A program made the position numbers and the translations under genes. Source: JAWXUK01 sp044432725 (GTDB lineage: Bacteria > Bacillota > Clostridia > Oscillospirales > Oscillospiraceae). From it: DNA of 64,000 bases. Location of the stretch: contig JAWXUL010000006.1 in NCBI GenBank assembly GCA_044432725.1, forward strand, positions 62,001 to 126,000. Direction: 5' to 3'. Shown here piece by piece: positions 1 through 10,256 of this stretch (positions are counted from its first letter, which is position 1; each line of letters begins with the position of its first letter). The notes under the pieces were generated by a model. It was not told where the DNA came from. It saw nothing but the letters and a program-made list of their open reading frames with translations, and did no database searches.

Positions 1-2586
1 TGGAAATATTATATTGACCAAGCCCCACAGACAGATGAGGTTCAACAGTACCTTACTTTCTGCGATAGTCATGTTGGTTGCAAAGGAGATAGCAACCCTT
101 TTACTACACCTACATTTTTAGATTCTTGCATGGGCAGTGGTCACATCCTAGTCTATGCTTTTGATATTTTTATGGATATTTATAGAATACAAGGATATAC
201 TGACCGAGATGCTACACAAAAAATTATGCTTCACAACCTCTACGGCTTGGATATTGACAAACGTGCCTACCAACTTTCTTATTTTGCTCTCATGATGAAA
301 GCAAGAAGTTATGACAGACGATTCCTTACTCGTGGCATTTCTCCCAATGTTTTTTGTCCTAGTCAAGACCTAGACTTGCAAAACTTTGGTTCTTTGTATC
401 AGGTCACAGAACTCCCCCCAGAACCACAGGAAGAAGATTTTGAGCCACTGGATTTATTGACATATACTTTAGAAGAACGCCAACAAGATTGGCAGTATAA
501 ATGGGTTTTGGATCAGAAATATGATGTTGTTTGCACCAATCCCCCCTATATGGGAACAAGTATGGCAAACGAAACTTTAAGTAAGTTTGTGAAAGAGGAA
601 TTTCCAGATAGTAAAGCTGATTTATTCGCTACTTTTATTGAACGAGATGGTGAACTCGCTAAGCCCAATGGTTTGATTGCCATGGTTACCATGCACGCCT
701 TTATGTTTTTATCTTCTTATGAGAAACTTCGTGAAAAATTGTTAGAAAAAGACATCATAACTATGGCACATTTAGGCGCAAGAGCCTTTGAAGAAATTAG
801 TGGCGAAGCGGTACAAACTGCAGCTTTTGTACTAAAAAACGAAAAAATTAGTGGGTATACCTCAACTTATGACCGTTTAGTTGATTATAACAGTCAAGAC
901 GAGAAAGAAAAAGAGTTTTTGACGGGAAATCATCGACACACAGCACAACAAGAAAACTTCTCCAAAATCCCAAGTAGTCCCATTGCTTATTGGGTGAGTG
1001 AAAAGATGTTAGGACGTTTTAATGACCAAATCATATCTGACATCTCGAAACCTAGAGCTGGACTAGCTACAGGAGATAATCCTTTTTTTCAAAAATTATG
1101 GTATGAAGTTGATATTTTGAATATTGGTTTTGGTATTTTGGATATATCAGAAACAAAAGTAGCACAGTTTAAATGGTATCCTTGTAATAGTGGAGGAGAT
1201 TTTAGAAAGTGGTCAACTAATGATGAATATGTTGTAAACTGGAAAAATGATGGTTTTGATATACGAAATTTCAAAAATGCTAAAGGAAAACAAGGGTCTC
1301 GACCACAAAATACACAATTTTATTTTAAAAAAGGTTTAACTTGGAATAAATTGAGTTCTTCGAGATTTGCTGTCAAATTCAAACAAATTGGTTATATTTA
1401 TGATGATACTAGTCGTTCTGCTTTTGTAGAAGTAGAAGAAAACTTATTCTATGTAATAGGTTTACTTTGTTCTATAGTTGCTTTCGAATATTTAAAGGCA
1501 CTAAACCCTACGATGAGTTTTACGAATGGAGACATAGAGAGAATACCTTACAAACTAGATGAAAGACACAAACCCCAAATCGACCAACTTGTCCAACAAA
1601 ACATCTCCCTCTCCAAAACCGACTGGGATTCTTTTGAAACCTCCTGGGATTTTGAAAAACACCCCTTATTGTCTGGAAACTCCCTGACATCTGCCTTTGA
1701 AACATGGGAAACTGACTGCCAAACTCGTTTCGACAGCCTAAAATCCAACGAAGAGGAACTAAACAGACTCTTTATTGAGATTTACGGCTTGCAAGAGGAA
1801 CTGACCCCAGAGGTGGAGGAAAAGGACGTGACAGTGCGACTTGCCGACCTTCAAAGGGACATAAAAAGCCTGATTTCTTACGCAGTGGGCTGTATTTTTG
1901 GTCGCTATTCCTTGGACAGCAAAGGCCTTGCTTTTGCAGGGGGAGACTGGGACGAGAGCAAGTACGAAAAATTTCAACCTGTGAAAAATAACTGTGTGAT
2001 TATCACGGAAGAGAACTTTTTCCCTGATGATTTGGGGAATTTAGTGGTGAAGTTTTTGGAGACCGTCTATGGTTCTGATACTTTAGAAGAAAATCTAAAA
2101 TTCATCGCTATGGCTTTGGGTAGCAAAGGTGGAGATCCTATGGATACCCTCCGAAGCTATCTCGTTAAGGATTTTTACAAAGACCACTTGAAAATCTACC
2201 AAAAACGTCCTATTTATTGGCTCTATGATGCAGGAAAGAAACACGGATTCAAGGCTCTAGTTTATATGCATCGATTTGATGAGAAAACCACAGCAACAGT
2301 GTGCAATCTTTATTTGGAAGACGTGCAACGGGGGTATGAAGAAGCGCTGAAAGATTTACAAATTGCACAGGAAGTGACCACATCCAGTAAAGACATCGCA
2401 AAACTGGAGAAAAAACGTGAAGTCATCAACAAAAAAATGGTAGAGCTGAAAGACTATTACAGCAAAATAGACCACATGGGACGGCAAAGAATCACCATTG
2501 ATTTAGACGATGGAGTGAAAGTCAATTACGAAAAAGTACAAGTAGACAAAAATGGTGTGAAGTATGAAATCTTAAGTAAAATATAG
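1..2586 (+). CDS. pglX: BREX adenine-specific DNA methyltransferase PglX (BrxX), 5' end outside window
   Basis: In BREX type 1 systems this enzyme methylates host DNA at N6 of adenine so that unmodified phage DNA is recognised as foreign. The frame is open from base 1, so the N-terminus lies upstream; about 861 residues are visible against roughly 1200 for the family. The SAM-binding motif DSCMGSGH lies at 118-141 and the catalytic NPPY motif at 538-549. The C-terminal part is the long helical specificity region usual for PglX. The gene ends 18 bases before pglZ, so the two are cotranscribed. Family membership is secure from the motifs plus the pglZ and brxL neighbours. Confidence 0.93.
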   Translation, partial: WKYYIDQAPQTDEVQQYLTFCDSHVGCKGDSNPFTTPTFLDSCMGSGHILVYAFDIFMDIYRIQGYTDRDATQKIMLHNLYGLDIDKRAYQLSYFALMMKARSYDRRFLTRGISPNVFCPSQDLDLQNFGSLYQVTELPPEPQEEDFEPLDLLTYTLEERQQDWQYKWVLDQKYDVVCTNPPYMGTSMANETLSKFVKEEFPDSKADLFATFIERDGELAKPNGLIAMVTMHAFMFLSSYEKLREKLLEKDIITMAHLGARAFEEISGEAVQTAAFVLKNEKISGYTSTYDRLVDYNSQDEKEKEFLTGNHRHTAQQENFSKIPSSPIAYWVSEKMLGRFNDQIISDISKPRAGLATGDNPFFQKLWYEVDILNIGFGILDISETKVAQFKWYPCNSGGDFRKWSTNDEYVVNWKNDGFDIRNFKNAKGKQGSRPQNTQFYFKKGLTWNKLSSSRFAVKFKQIGYIYDDTSRSAFVEVEENLFYVIGLLCSIVAFEYLKALNPTMSFTNGDIERIPYKLDERHKPQIDQLVQQNISLSKTDWDSFETSWDFEKHPLLSGNSLTSAFETWETDCQTRFDSLKSNEEELNRLFIEIYGLQEELTPEVEEKDVTVRLADLQRDIKSLISYAVGCIFGRYSLDSKGLAFAGGDWDESKYEKFQPVKNNCVIITEENFFPDDLGNLVVKFLETVYGSDTLEENLKFIAMALGSKGGDPMDTLRSYLVKDFYKDHLKIYQKRPIYWLYDAGKKHGFKALVYMHRFDEKTTATVCNLYLEDVQRGYEEALKDLQIAQEVTTSSKDIAKLEKKREVINKKMVELKDYYSKIDHMGRQRITIDLDDGVKVNYEKVQVDKNGVKYEILSKI

Positions 2587-2603
2587 TGGAAAGGAGCGAA
2601 AAA

Positions 2604-5141
2604 ATGTCTGAATTTGAAAAAATCACAGGACAGCTAAACAGCATTTTAGATGGTGTGGCACGTCAGATTTTATTCTGGTATGATGCGGAAGGCGAATATG
2701 AGGAAGACATCAAAAATCTGGTGTTAGACAATGCACAAGTACATTTTTTAGAAACAGATAACCAGTTTTACACAAAATATCTTTTAGAACGCAGAGAAAA
2801 AGAGACTAGTTTTCTCATTTATGCGCCATTTCCTATGCCTCCTTTTGAGGACAACCACCTGTCAGATACTATTTTTTATTCTAAAACCTTTGTGGCAGAT
2901 AGACCTTCCAATTTAGCTGTGGAATTGGGATTGCCCCAAGAATTAGGCGGTGCTTTTATCCGAGAATATCGCAGTTTTTTTGCTGCCACAGAGCGAATTG
3001 AAAAGCTGAAAAAACTGGAAGTCACAGAGATGGAAAAACTTCCTGTGGCTCTGATGGCAGTGACTTGTAAGGTTAAAGTAGCTCAATTTGAGGAAATTTT
3101 ACGTGCTGTCCTGTTGGAATCGGTGGAGAATATAAAATCGGAGGAATCTTCCGAAAATAAATATCTTCAAAGCCTTCAAAAATACGGACTACAAAGAACT
3201 TTCTGGAAATTGTGCAGAGAAATTTTTGGTTTAGCAAAAGAAGGCAGTGACCTTCAAAAATTACTGTATACCTTGTTTTTGACAGCTGTGTCTGCCCAAA
3301 CAAGACAAGCACTTCCCTCTCGTTATGAACCTTATTTAGCAAAAAATAAGCGAACCATTCTTGCCTTCCTTGAAAGTATGATGAATCACACTGGTTTTTC
3401 CTCAGCGTATGAAATTCTTGCCAAAGATTGCTATGAAAAATTAAATTTAGAGGATTATTTCAAAGGACTCCCCATTGATTTGGTTTCTAAGGTTGATTTA
3501 TTTCCACAAGTGGAAGATTTATTGCAAGAATGGTTGATTGAGCGACTGGAGTTAGGTGAAATATCTGTGAAAGTAGACGATTTAGCAATTCCTGAACTGT
3601 GCCAAAACCGTAGACTTACTTTTTTCGGAAGTAAAAACACTCATTCCAATTGTTATGAACTTCTGGATTTTGCCAGTTACCTCATGGGTAATGTCCCAAA
3701 ACTGAAACCAACTGATTCGGCAGACCAATTGATGGCGCAATATCTTTCTTCCTATTACAAAATGGATCAGATCTATCGACATTTTTATTTGCGATATGAT
3801 TTGTTAGAAGAGACCACAGCTTTTGAAAAAGTACGTTCTAAAGTAGAAAATATCTACAGTCATCAGTTTTTAAATCCACTTTCTGTGGCTTGGACAGAAG
3901 TGTTTATAGAGGCACAGGGAGAAGTGGAGCAAAGAAAACAAGGCGATTTTTTCAAACATTATCTGGAAAAATCCGAGCAAAAAACAGTTGTTATTATTTC
4001 GGATGCCTTTCGTTATGAGGTGGGACAGAGCTTATTTGATCATCTAAAGAATGATGAAAAATGTGAGCCTATTTTAGAAGGAATGATTGCGTCTTTTCCT
4101 TCTTACACAGAATTAGGGATGTCGGCACTTCTCCCTCATACTTCCTTAGAAATGACTGCAGATTATCATATTTTAGCAGATGGAAAACCTAGAACTAGCA
4201 CCAAAAGTCGTCTTTCACTTATTCAAGAAAGGGTTGCTAAATCAAAAGCCATTCAGTTTGATGAGGCGAAAACCATGACTGCAACCGCTCTGAAGGATTT
4301 CACCTCTTACCAAGATTTGATTTATGTATATCACGATCAAATTGACATGGAGGGGGACAAAGCGAAAGAACACGAGGTGTTTCAGGCTTGTGAAAAGGCT
4401 ATCGATGAAATTCATTCTTGTATTAAGAAATTCACATCAGCAAACTGTACTCGGTTTCTGGTGACGGCAGACCATGGCTTCTTGTACCAGCGTGATAAAT
4501 TAGAGGAATCGGATAAAATTGGTGGTGTTTTAGGGACATTTACTGAGGTGCATCGTCGATTTGTCATGTCAGAGCAAGCTGTGGAAACTGCAGGAGTGGT
4601 ATCCCTTCCACTTCATGCAGGGATTCCACATTCTCCAAAAGAGGACACTCGCATGGCTAGTTACCCAATGGGTGTGGATGTGTTCAAAGCAAATGGTGGT
4701 CAGAATTACGTCCACGGAGGGATTTCTCTACAAGAATTAGTGATTCCTGTCTTGCAGGTAAAAACACTCAAGTCAAAAATTGAAACGCAGGTGGTCACTA
4801 TAACCCCTGTTTCTCTTCCCACAAAAATTACAAATCTCTCTATAAATATTGAATTTATTCAGGAAAATCCTGTGAGTGATGTTTTTAAAGAAGCAACCTA
4901 TCTCATTTACTTCAAAACAGGCTCTGGCGAGGAAATATCAAATAAAATAAGCCATGTAGCAAATAATATGATGGCTGATGGCACTAAAAGACGTTTTTCT
5001 TTGAAATTCAACTTCAAAGAGCAAGAATATTTCAGAAATAAACATTATTTGTTTGTGGTGCATGATAAAACAAATGAAAAAGATGTACTAGTCAAAGAAG
5101 TTTCTATCGACTTGGCATTTACAGATGACTATAATTGGTAA
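2604..5141 (+). CDS. pglZ: BREX alkaline-phosphatase-superfamily protein PglZ (BrxZ)
   Basis: PglZ is a core BREX component of the alkaline phosphatase superfamily, required for defence and thought to act with PglX. The protein is about 845 residues. The metal-binding core is visible as VVIISDAFRYEVG (about nt 3988-4026) and TADHGFLYQ (about nt 4462-4488). I place the start at 2604 (MSEFEKITGQ), preceded by AAGGAG at 2591, rather than the upstream in-frame GTG at 2586 that overlaps the pglX stop. It lies between pglX and brxL in the usual type 1 order, with no frameshift or truncation. Confidence 0.94.
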   Translation: MSEFEKITGQLNSILDGVARQILFWYDAEGEYEEDIKNLVLDNAQVHFLETDNQFYTKYLLERREKETSFLIYAPFPMPPFEDNHLSDTIFYSKTFVADRPSNLAVELGLPQELGGAFIREYRSFFAATERIEKLKKLEVTEMEKLPVALMAVTCKVKVAQFEEILRAVLLESVENIKSEESSENKYLQSLQKYGLQRTFWKLCREIFGLAKEGSDLQKLLYTLFLTAVSAQTRQALPSRYEPYLAKNKRTILAFLESMMNHTGFSSAYEILAKDCYEKLNLEDYFKGLPIDLVSKVDLFPQVEDLLQEWLIERLELGEISVKVDDLAIPELCQNRRLTFFGSKNTHSNCYELLDFASYLMGNVPKLKPTDSADQLMAQYLSSYYKMDQIYRHFYLRYDLLEETTAFEKVRSKVENIYSHQFLNPLSVAWTEVFIEAQGEVEQRKQGDFFKHYLEKSEQKTVVIISDAFRYEVGQSLFDHLKNDEKCEPILEGMIASFPSYTELGMSALLPHTSLEMTADYHILADGKPRTSTKSRLSLIQERVAKSKAIQFDEAKTMTATALKDFTSYQDLIYVYHDQIDMEGDKAKEHEVFQACEKAIDEIHSCIKKFTSANCTRFLVTADHGFLYQRDKLEESDKIGGVLGTFTEVHRRFVMSEQAVETAGVVSLPLHAGIPHSPKEDTRMASYPMGVDVFKANGGQNYVHGGISLQELVIPVLQVKTLKSKIETQVVTITPVSLPTKITNLSINIEFIQENPVSDVFKEATYLIYFKTGSGEEISNKISHVANNMMADGTKRRFSLKFNFKEQEYFRNKHYLFVVHDKTNEKDVLVKEVSIDLAFTDDYNW

Positions 5142-5153
5142 GGAGTAAGACTT

Positions 5154-7202
5154 ATGGATTGTGAAAACCCAGTAACTGTATTAAATCAGAAACTAAGACA
5201 ATATTTTGATGGGAAAATTGTCCGAAAAGATTTAACAAAATCTATTAAAGAAGGGGCGAGTGTCCCTGTGTATGTTTTGGAGTTTCTTTTGGGACAATAC
5301 TGTAATTCCGATGACGAGAAAATTATTCAGGAAGGTGTCGTTACTGTAAAAAAAATTCTGGCTGAGAATTTTGTGCGGCCCGATGAAGCTCAAAAGATAT
5401 TATCTTTGCTCCGTGAGCGAGGAAATTATACAGTGATTGACCGCATCACGGCAAAACTAAACACAAAACTGGACCGTTATGAAGCAGAGTTTTCTAACTT
5501 AGGAATTAAAGGAGTGGAAATTTCTAATACCTATGTGAAAGAATATGATCGCTTGCTTTGTGGTGGTATCTGGTGTATTCTTCAACTTGATTACTATTTT
5601 GATGAAGAAGATAAAACAAGTAGTCCTGTGGGTATCCGAAAAGTGACACCGATACAAATGCCGCATATTGATTTACAAGAAATCAAAGATTTAAGGCAGA
5701 ATTTTTCCAAAGAAGAGTGGATGACTTTATTACTACGTTCTACAGGCATGGAATCAGATAAATTTACGGAACGTGAAAAATGGTTGCTTCTTGCTCGGAT
5801 GATTCCTCTGGTAGAAAATAACTATAACCTATGTGAGTTGGGTCCCAGAAGTACAGGAAAATCACATATTTTCAAGGAAATTTCCCCCAATAGTATCTTA
5901 GTCTCAGGGGGGCAAACCACAGTTGCTAATTTGTTTTATAACATGAGTAACCGAACCATGGGCTTAGTTGGTTTGTGGGATTGTGTTGCCTTTGATGAAG
6001 TGGCTGGTATCACCTTCAAGGATAAAGATGGCATTCAAATTATGAAAGATTATATGGCATCAGGTTCTTTCGCACGAGGAAAAGAAGAAAAAGCCTCCAC
6101 AGCTTCCATGGTTTTTGTTGGGAATATCAATCAATCTGTAGAAAATCTTCTGAAAACATCACACTTATTTGCTCCCTTTCCAGAGGCAATGGCATATGAT
6201 ACTGCGTTCTTAGATAGAATTCATTCCTATGTTGCAGGATGGGAAATCCCCAAATATCGTCCTGACTTTTTCACAGGGGAATACGCCTTTATTTCTGACT
6301 ATTTGGCTGAATTTATGAAGGAGATGCGTAAATCTCAATTCGGAGATTCAGCAGATAAATTCTTCAAATTTGGCTCCAATCTTAACCAACGTGACACCAT
6401 CGCTGTACGAAAATCCGTCTCTGGATTCACCAAATTACTTTATCCTGATGGAAATTATTCCAAGGAGGAAATGGAAGAAATTGTTTGTTACTCTATGGAA
6501 CTACGTCGAAGGGTAAAAGAACAAATGAAAAAAATCGGAGGTATGGAATTTTACGACGTAAATTTCTCTTTTGTAGACAATGAAACCTTTGATGAAAAAT
6601 ATGTGCCTGTCCCTGAGCAAGGTGGTGGGAAATTAATTCCAGAAGGTATCGGTAGTAGTGGCACAGTTTACACAGTTAGCAAAGGAAAAACAGGAATGGT
6701 GGGTGTATTCCGATTGGAAACCCAAGTGAATTCTGGCAATGGAAAGTTCGAGAAAACTGGTTTAGGAACAGACCGAGAGGTGAAAGAAGCCACAAATACT
6801 GCATTTCACTATTTAAAAGCGAATGCAGGAAGTATTAGTCGAGAAGTTTCTACCACAACGAAAGATTATCTTGTGAACTATACAGACTTGAATGGATTGG
6901 GGATGACGCAATTTTTGACGCTCCCCACAGTGATTGCACTTTGCTCTGCTGCACTACAAAAGCCCCCCATTCCAAGTCTAGCCATTTTGGGAGATATGAG
7001 TATTTCAGGTAGTTTGACAAAAGTGGAGGAATTAGCACCTGTTTTGCAAGTGTGCTTAGATAGTGGGGTGAAAAAGATTCTGCTACCCATTACTTCGGCA
7101 CCTGACTTAGGGATGGTTCCTGCAGAATTAATGGGTGCATTTAGTATTATTTTCTATAATACACCCACCGAAGCAGTCTTTAAGGCGTTAGGTGTCGAGT
7201 AA
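5154..7202 (+). CDS. brxL: BREX Lon-like AAA+ protein BrxL
   Basis: BrxL is the Lon-protease-like AAA+ component that marks type 1 BREX. The 682-residue protein has a Walker A motif GPRSTGKS around residue 227 (near nt 5850) and a C-terminal Lon-type domain with GDMSISGSLTKVEE around residues 615-628. The start at 5154 follows the pglZ stop by 12 bases with a GGAG-type ribosome site, so it closes the pglX-pglZ-brxL transcription unit. brxA, brxB and brxC would lie before the window. The length is normal and the gene is intact, so the visible part of the system looks functional. Confidence 0.94.
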   Translation: MDCENPVTVLNQKLRQYFDGKIVRKDLTKSIKEGASVPVYVLEFLLGQYCNSDDEKIIQEGVVTVKKILAENFVRPDEAQKILSLLRERGNYTVIDRITAKLNTKLDRYEAEFSNLGIKGVEISNTYVKEYDRLLCGGIWCILQLDYYFDEEDKTSSPVGIRKVTPIQMPHIDLQEIKDLRQNFSKEEWMTLLLRSTGMESDKFTEREKWLLLARMIPLVENNYNLCELGPRSTGKSHIFKEISPNSILVSGGQTTVANLFYNMSNRTMGLVGLWDCVAFDEVAGITFKDKDGIQIMKDYMASGSFARGKEEKASTASMVFVGNINQSVENLLKTSHLFAPFPEAMAYDTAFLDRIHSYVAGWEIPKYRPDFFTGEYAFISDYLAEFMKEMRKSQFGDSADKFFKFGSNLNQRDTIAVRKSVSGFTKLLYPDGNYSKEEMEEIVCYSMELRRRVKEQMKKIGGMEFYDVNFSFVDNETFDEKYVPVPEQGGGKLIPEGIGSSGTVYTVSKGKTGMVGVFRLETQVNSGNGKFEKTGLGTDREVKEATNTAFHYLKANAGSISREVSTTTKDYLVNYTDLNGLGMTQFLTLPTVIALCSAALQKPPIPSLAILGDMSISGSLTKVEELAPVLQVCLDSGVKKILLPITSAPDLGMVPAELMGAFSIIFYNTPTEAVFKALGVE

Positions 7203-7245
7203 ATTCAATTGAAAAAATTGATAACTTCTTTGTTCAATAATGGTA

Positions 7246-7274
7246 TTGCTATCCCTCCCCACATAGGGTAATAT
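7246..7274 (+). promoter_or_regulatory. Sigma-A promoter, TTGCTA-N17-TAATAT
   Basis: The -35 hexamer TTGCTA (7246-7251) and -10 TAATAT (7269-7274) are separated by exactly 17 bases, upstream of the 75-residue gene at 7315. The same hexamers and spacing recur at three prophage sites (23667, 25279 and 26954), including the shared GGTAATAT end. Confidence 0.7.
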
Positions 7275-7314
7275 AGTCACTGCAAATACCCATTAATGAA
7301 AAAGGAGGCATACC

Positions 7315-7542
7315 ATGAACAATTACACACTTATCGCTGATTTGTACTACCATATTGTTGAGGACATGAGCAATAAACCTAAAAAAAGAACAAACAAAGA
7401 AAATAGACTAATGTCTTATGAAACTGTCCAAACATTGGAAGCCCTGTTAAACGCAGAAGGGAAGGCAGTGTCACACAAACTGCTAGACCAATGGATGGAC
7501 TTAGAAGTAGCAAGGAACGAAGAATCGTTCACCCTTGGCTGA
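7315..7542 (+). CDS. Small hypothetical protein, 75 residues
   Basis: I do not recognise this protein. It starts with ATG 7315 behind an excellent AAAGGAGG site (7301-7308) and its own promoter. The sequence is charged and mostly helical, with a lysine/arginine stretch (NKPKKRTNKENR) near residue 25 and no membrane segment. A terminator follows closely. The position right after brxL might suggest a BREX accessory gene, but the separate promoter, which resembles prophage promoters, argues for an independent unit. Confidence 0.6.
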   Translation: MNNYTLIADLYYHIVEDMSNKPKKRTNKENRLMSYETVQTLEALLNAEGKAVSHKLLDQWMDLEVARNEESFTLG

Positions 7543-7575
7543 CCCACTGGAGCAAAGTTAATGAGGGAAATATTG

Positions 7576-7618
7576 GAAACGGACAGCACCTTGTCATAAG
7601 GTACTGTCCGTTATTTTT
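7576..7618 (+). terminator. Rho-independent terminator
   Basis: A hairpin with outer arms AACGGACAG and CTGTCCGTT and an inner ACCTT/AAGGT pairing is followed by a T-rich run. It ends the 75-residue gene unit. Confidence 0.8.
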
Positions 7619-7663
7619 GCCATACATTGCGTATATGCAGTGTGTGGTTTTTTTTACATATCT

Positions 7664-8312
7664 TTACAAAACTAAATTGAGGGAGTCGCTATTAACACCT
7701 AAATCGTTTAATTTGTCAAGCAAGTCAACATTTTTAATTACCCAGTGTGTGGAGTTTAACTCGTTTCCTATAAAATCTAAGGCATTACTAGCATCTTGTA
7801 TCATCTGCTGAGGCAAGTATGCTGTAATTTTAGGTTTAAATGTAATCTCAATTGAGTTAATTTTGATATGCTTAACAAAGCCAATTCCTACTTTTGGTCA
7901 ACATCGGCACGGCCTTGGTGTTTATTTTCATTAGCAAATATACAAGGAAAAGTTTTTAATTGATCAATTATTAGTTGCTGTACGGAAAAATTTTCGATTT
8001 CATTATAAGGGCTTCCACTATGCTTGATGAATCTTCGATGAATCTTCTTAGTGGGATTGGAAATTTTGCTGTTTCGTCTAATTTGATAGAATTACTAACG
8101 AACAAAATATAATAATTCCTACATAAATTAGAAGACCCCCATGGTACAGCGAATTTGCTGTCTGGAGTACTGATGTTGTAAGTTACAGTGCTGAAATTGT
8201 TTTGAGTATTAATATTCGCTGTTTCAATTTGTTTGGCAAAAATATTCTTTTCACCAGTTTGATTTACGACATCCACATCTCTGCTGAGTTCTTCTTTGTT
8301 CTCTTTTTCCAC
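7664..8312 (-). pseudogene. Decayed conserved protein with NQTGEKN motif
   Basis: Reading the minus strand from 8312 gives a protein starting MEKENKEELS with the motif VVNQTGEKN. The frame breaks near 7990. Shifting one base continues it as NEIENFSVQQL and TFPCIFANEN. A second one-base shift near 7890 leads to VGIGFVKHIKIN and on to a stop at 7664. The pieces together resemble a Firmicutes family with FPTLFASEN-like and GFVTDIKI-like segments, whose function I do not know. It follows the gene at 9278 in the same orientation and shares its NQTGEKN motif, so the two probably formed an operon. The two single-base indels make it a likely pseudogene. Confidence 0.55.
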
Positions 8313-8325
8313 GGTGTTCCTCCAT

Positions 8326-9278
8326 TTATAAATTTAATACACCCACATTATTGATTACATAATTTTTTTCACCTGTCTGATTCAACACAAAGCAATTGTT
8401 ATTAATTTGTGTTGAGTTATTTGGGTTATCCGAGTTATCGTATGACTCTTCTTTTGTAGAGTTGTTCTTATTAGTACTATTTTTTGATTCATTTTGCATT
8501 AAATCGCTCGCTATCGTGGTTTGGTGCTGCTCTAGTGGAGGTGTCTTTTCCATCGCACTAATAACATCTACAGTTTTATTACAGGTTTTCAACAAATCCA
8601 GTTGTATATCTCTGATACTTTCCCCTAAGTTTCCTTTATACAAACGAGGAGGTCCACCTCTTTTATTTGAATAAGTTTTCACACTTGGCCATAAAACAGA
8701 GTAAGTTTCAGCACCATCTACATTGTCTACTTGTAGGGCGTAGTGCCATACACCTAATAAAATGCTGCAAAATTAAAGGTGACCATTTTCTTAATGTCTT
8801 CTTTTTTTACTGTCTGCCCATCTCTTTCAATATAGAATTCTTGTGAATCTAGGATTGTTTCATCTCTTTCTATCAAATCTAAAAGTTCTTTCACTAAATC
8901 AGTGCATTTTTCTTCAAAATCGAGCGATAAAGAAACAAATGACTCCATGCTATTTAACATTTTTTCATAGTTCTCTTTCAAATTTTTTGTAAACTTTCGT
9001 TTTGTGTCATCTTCTAAAAAAGGAAAGAACACACTTTTTGCATTTTTAAATGTTTTGTAACTATTTATAGCTGTTCCAAATGAACTTGAATTTTGTTTAT
9101 CAAATCCACACCAAGTGGGTTGCAAAATTTGTATAAGACGTACCATTACATCACTCTCAGATAATTTATCTGTTTCTCCACAGGCAGGTTTTCTAGGTTG
9201 CGTTCTAAATTTTCTAGCCTTTAAAACTAATCCAAAAAATACACCGCCAGTAAGCCTATATTTTAGATTTTTTTTCAT
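8326..9278 (-). pseudogene. Frameshifted conserved hypothetical with C-terminal NQTGEKN motif
   Basis: The first part (9278 to 8754) ends at FNFAAFY. Adding one T in a T-run near 8757 continues the frame as LLGVWHYALQVDNVDG and then the segment down to 8326. Joined, this is about 310 residues: an N-terminal part with DKLSESDVMVRL, a helical middle, a segment ending KRGGPPRLYKG, an Asn/Ser/Thr-rich linker, and the tail VLNQTGEKNYVINNVGVLNL. Proteins with ESDVF-type starts and NQ-G tails occur widely in Clostridia accessory regions; I cannot name a function. The downstream neighbour carries the same NQTGEKN motif, which suggests a shared assembly or recognition element. Confidence 0.5.
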
Positions 9279-9713
9279 AAATCACCTTTATTCATTAACT
9301 AATTCAATGCATATTTACTTTTTTTATTAACTCAAATAAGCCTAATAACCAAAAAAGCCATTGACGAATAACTCTATTAAGTTCATTCTGAGTACAGAAC
9401 AGAGAGGAATTCATCGAGATTGTATCCCTTTAGACAGTATACCACATTTTAACTAGGGGTGCAACACTATTTGAGACTGATTTCATCTTGTTCTGTGTAA
9501 AAGGGCTTTTGCCCACTAATTAATGTCTTGTCGGGGGCCCCCGAAAAGGTGGAAATACGAAAAAGAATCCAGCAGAAATTCTGCAATTGCGATCTTTAAC
9601 TGTATTCATCTGCTTTTTCATGCCCTTTTATGTATTTAAGTCGGTGAATTTGTTTTTCGTCGGCATCTTTTTTTGTTTTTCCGCCTTTCAAAGCAAGCAG
9701 AAAGAGGAAAAAT
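9279..9713. other. Intergenic region between divergent genes
   Basis: I see no gene in these 435 bases. They hold the 14-base perfect palindrome TCGGGGGCCCCCGA (9531-9544) and A/T-rich stretches that probably contain the promoters of the flanking divergent genes. The region may lie near the left boundary of the mobile DNA, but no attachment-site repeat could be identified by eye. Confidence 0.4.
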
Positions 9714-10232
9714 ATGAAACAAAACGAAAAAAATAATGGAGAAAACAAGATTTTTATTAAGCAAATAAAAAAATGGGTAGTTGTTGATAGTGACTTTTTT
9801 GAGGCTTACATGAAGGATACTAATAACTATCGCTACAGAGAGCAGTATCATGGTAGATGCAAGTGTCCAAAAGGTGAATTTTGGCGTTGTGACACCGAAT
9901 GTTATACTTGTAAACACCGCATAACTGGCAAGGAACTCTCTCTTGATTACGAATTTGAGAATTCTGAGGGAGATTCTTTCTCATTACTTAATTCATTGGT
10001 GGATGAAAAAGCAGATTTACAAACAATTATTGAAAATACAGAATTATTAGAAAAATTAACGGAGGAATTAGAAAAACTCAATAAAAGACAATGAGCAGTC
10101 TGGGAACAAAAAATGTCAGACCATACACTTCGTGAAATTGCAACAACTATTGGTATCAGCAAAAGTACAGCAGGAACTGATTATGAAAAAGCAATCGATT
10201 ATTTAAAAAAGGCATTAAAGGTGTATCGGTGA
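9714..10232 (+). pseudogene. Sigma-70-like/HTH regulator interrupted by an in-frame TGA
   Basis: Residues 1-126 run from MKQNEKNNGEN through a cysteine-containing segment (CKCPKGEFWRCDTEC) to LEKLNKRQ, then TGA at 10092-10094. The same frame stays open for 45 further codons and encodes a region-4-like helix-turn-helix, TLREIATTIGISKSTAG, ending at 10232. The combined length of about 171 residues fits the small sigma-like regulators of Firmicutes mobile elements. Either the TGA is a nonsense mutation removing the DNA-binding helix, or it is read through; nothing in the sequence supports recoding. It lies just before the prophage early region. Confidence 0.6.
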
Positions 10233-10256
10233 AATTTTAAGAAGACTATTTATGAA

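Noticed and set aside
1..7202. Palindromic elements or frameshifts in the BREX genes
   Set aside because: All three genes are open throughout and no element consensus was found there.
9531..9544. Palindrome TCGGGGGCCCCCGA as an attachment core or a member of the element family
   Set aside because: It lacks the CTCTC linker, second stem and tail, and no second copy was found near the integrase end.
10092..10094. UGA recoding (selenocysteine or an alternative genetic code)
   Set aside because: No SECIS-like hairpin is evident right after the codon, and many other genes in the window end in TGA, so the standard code applies.
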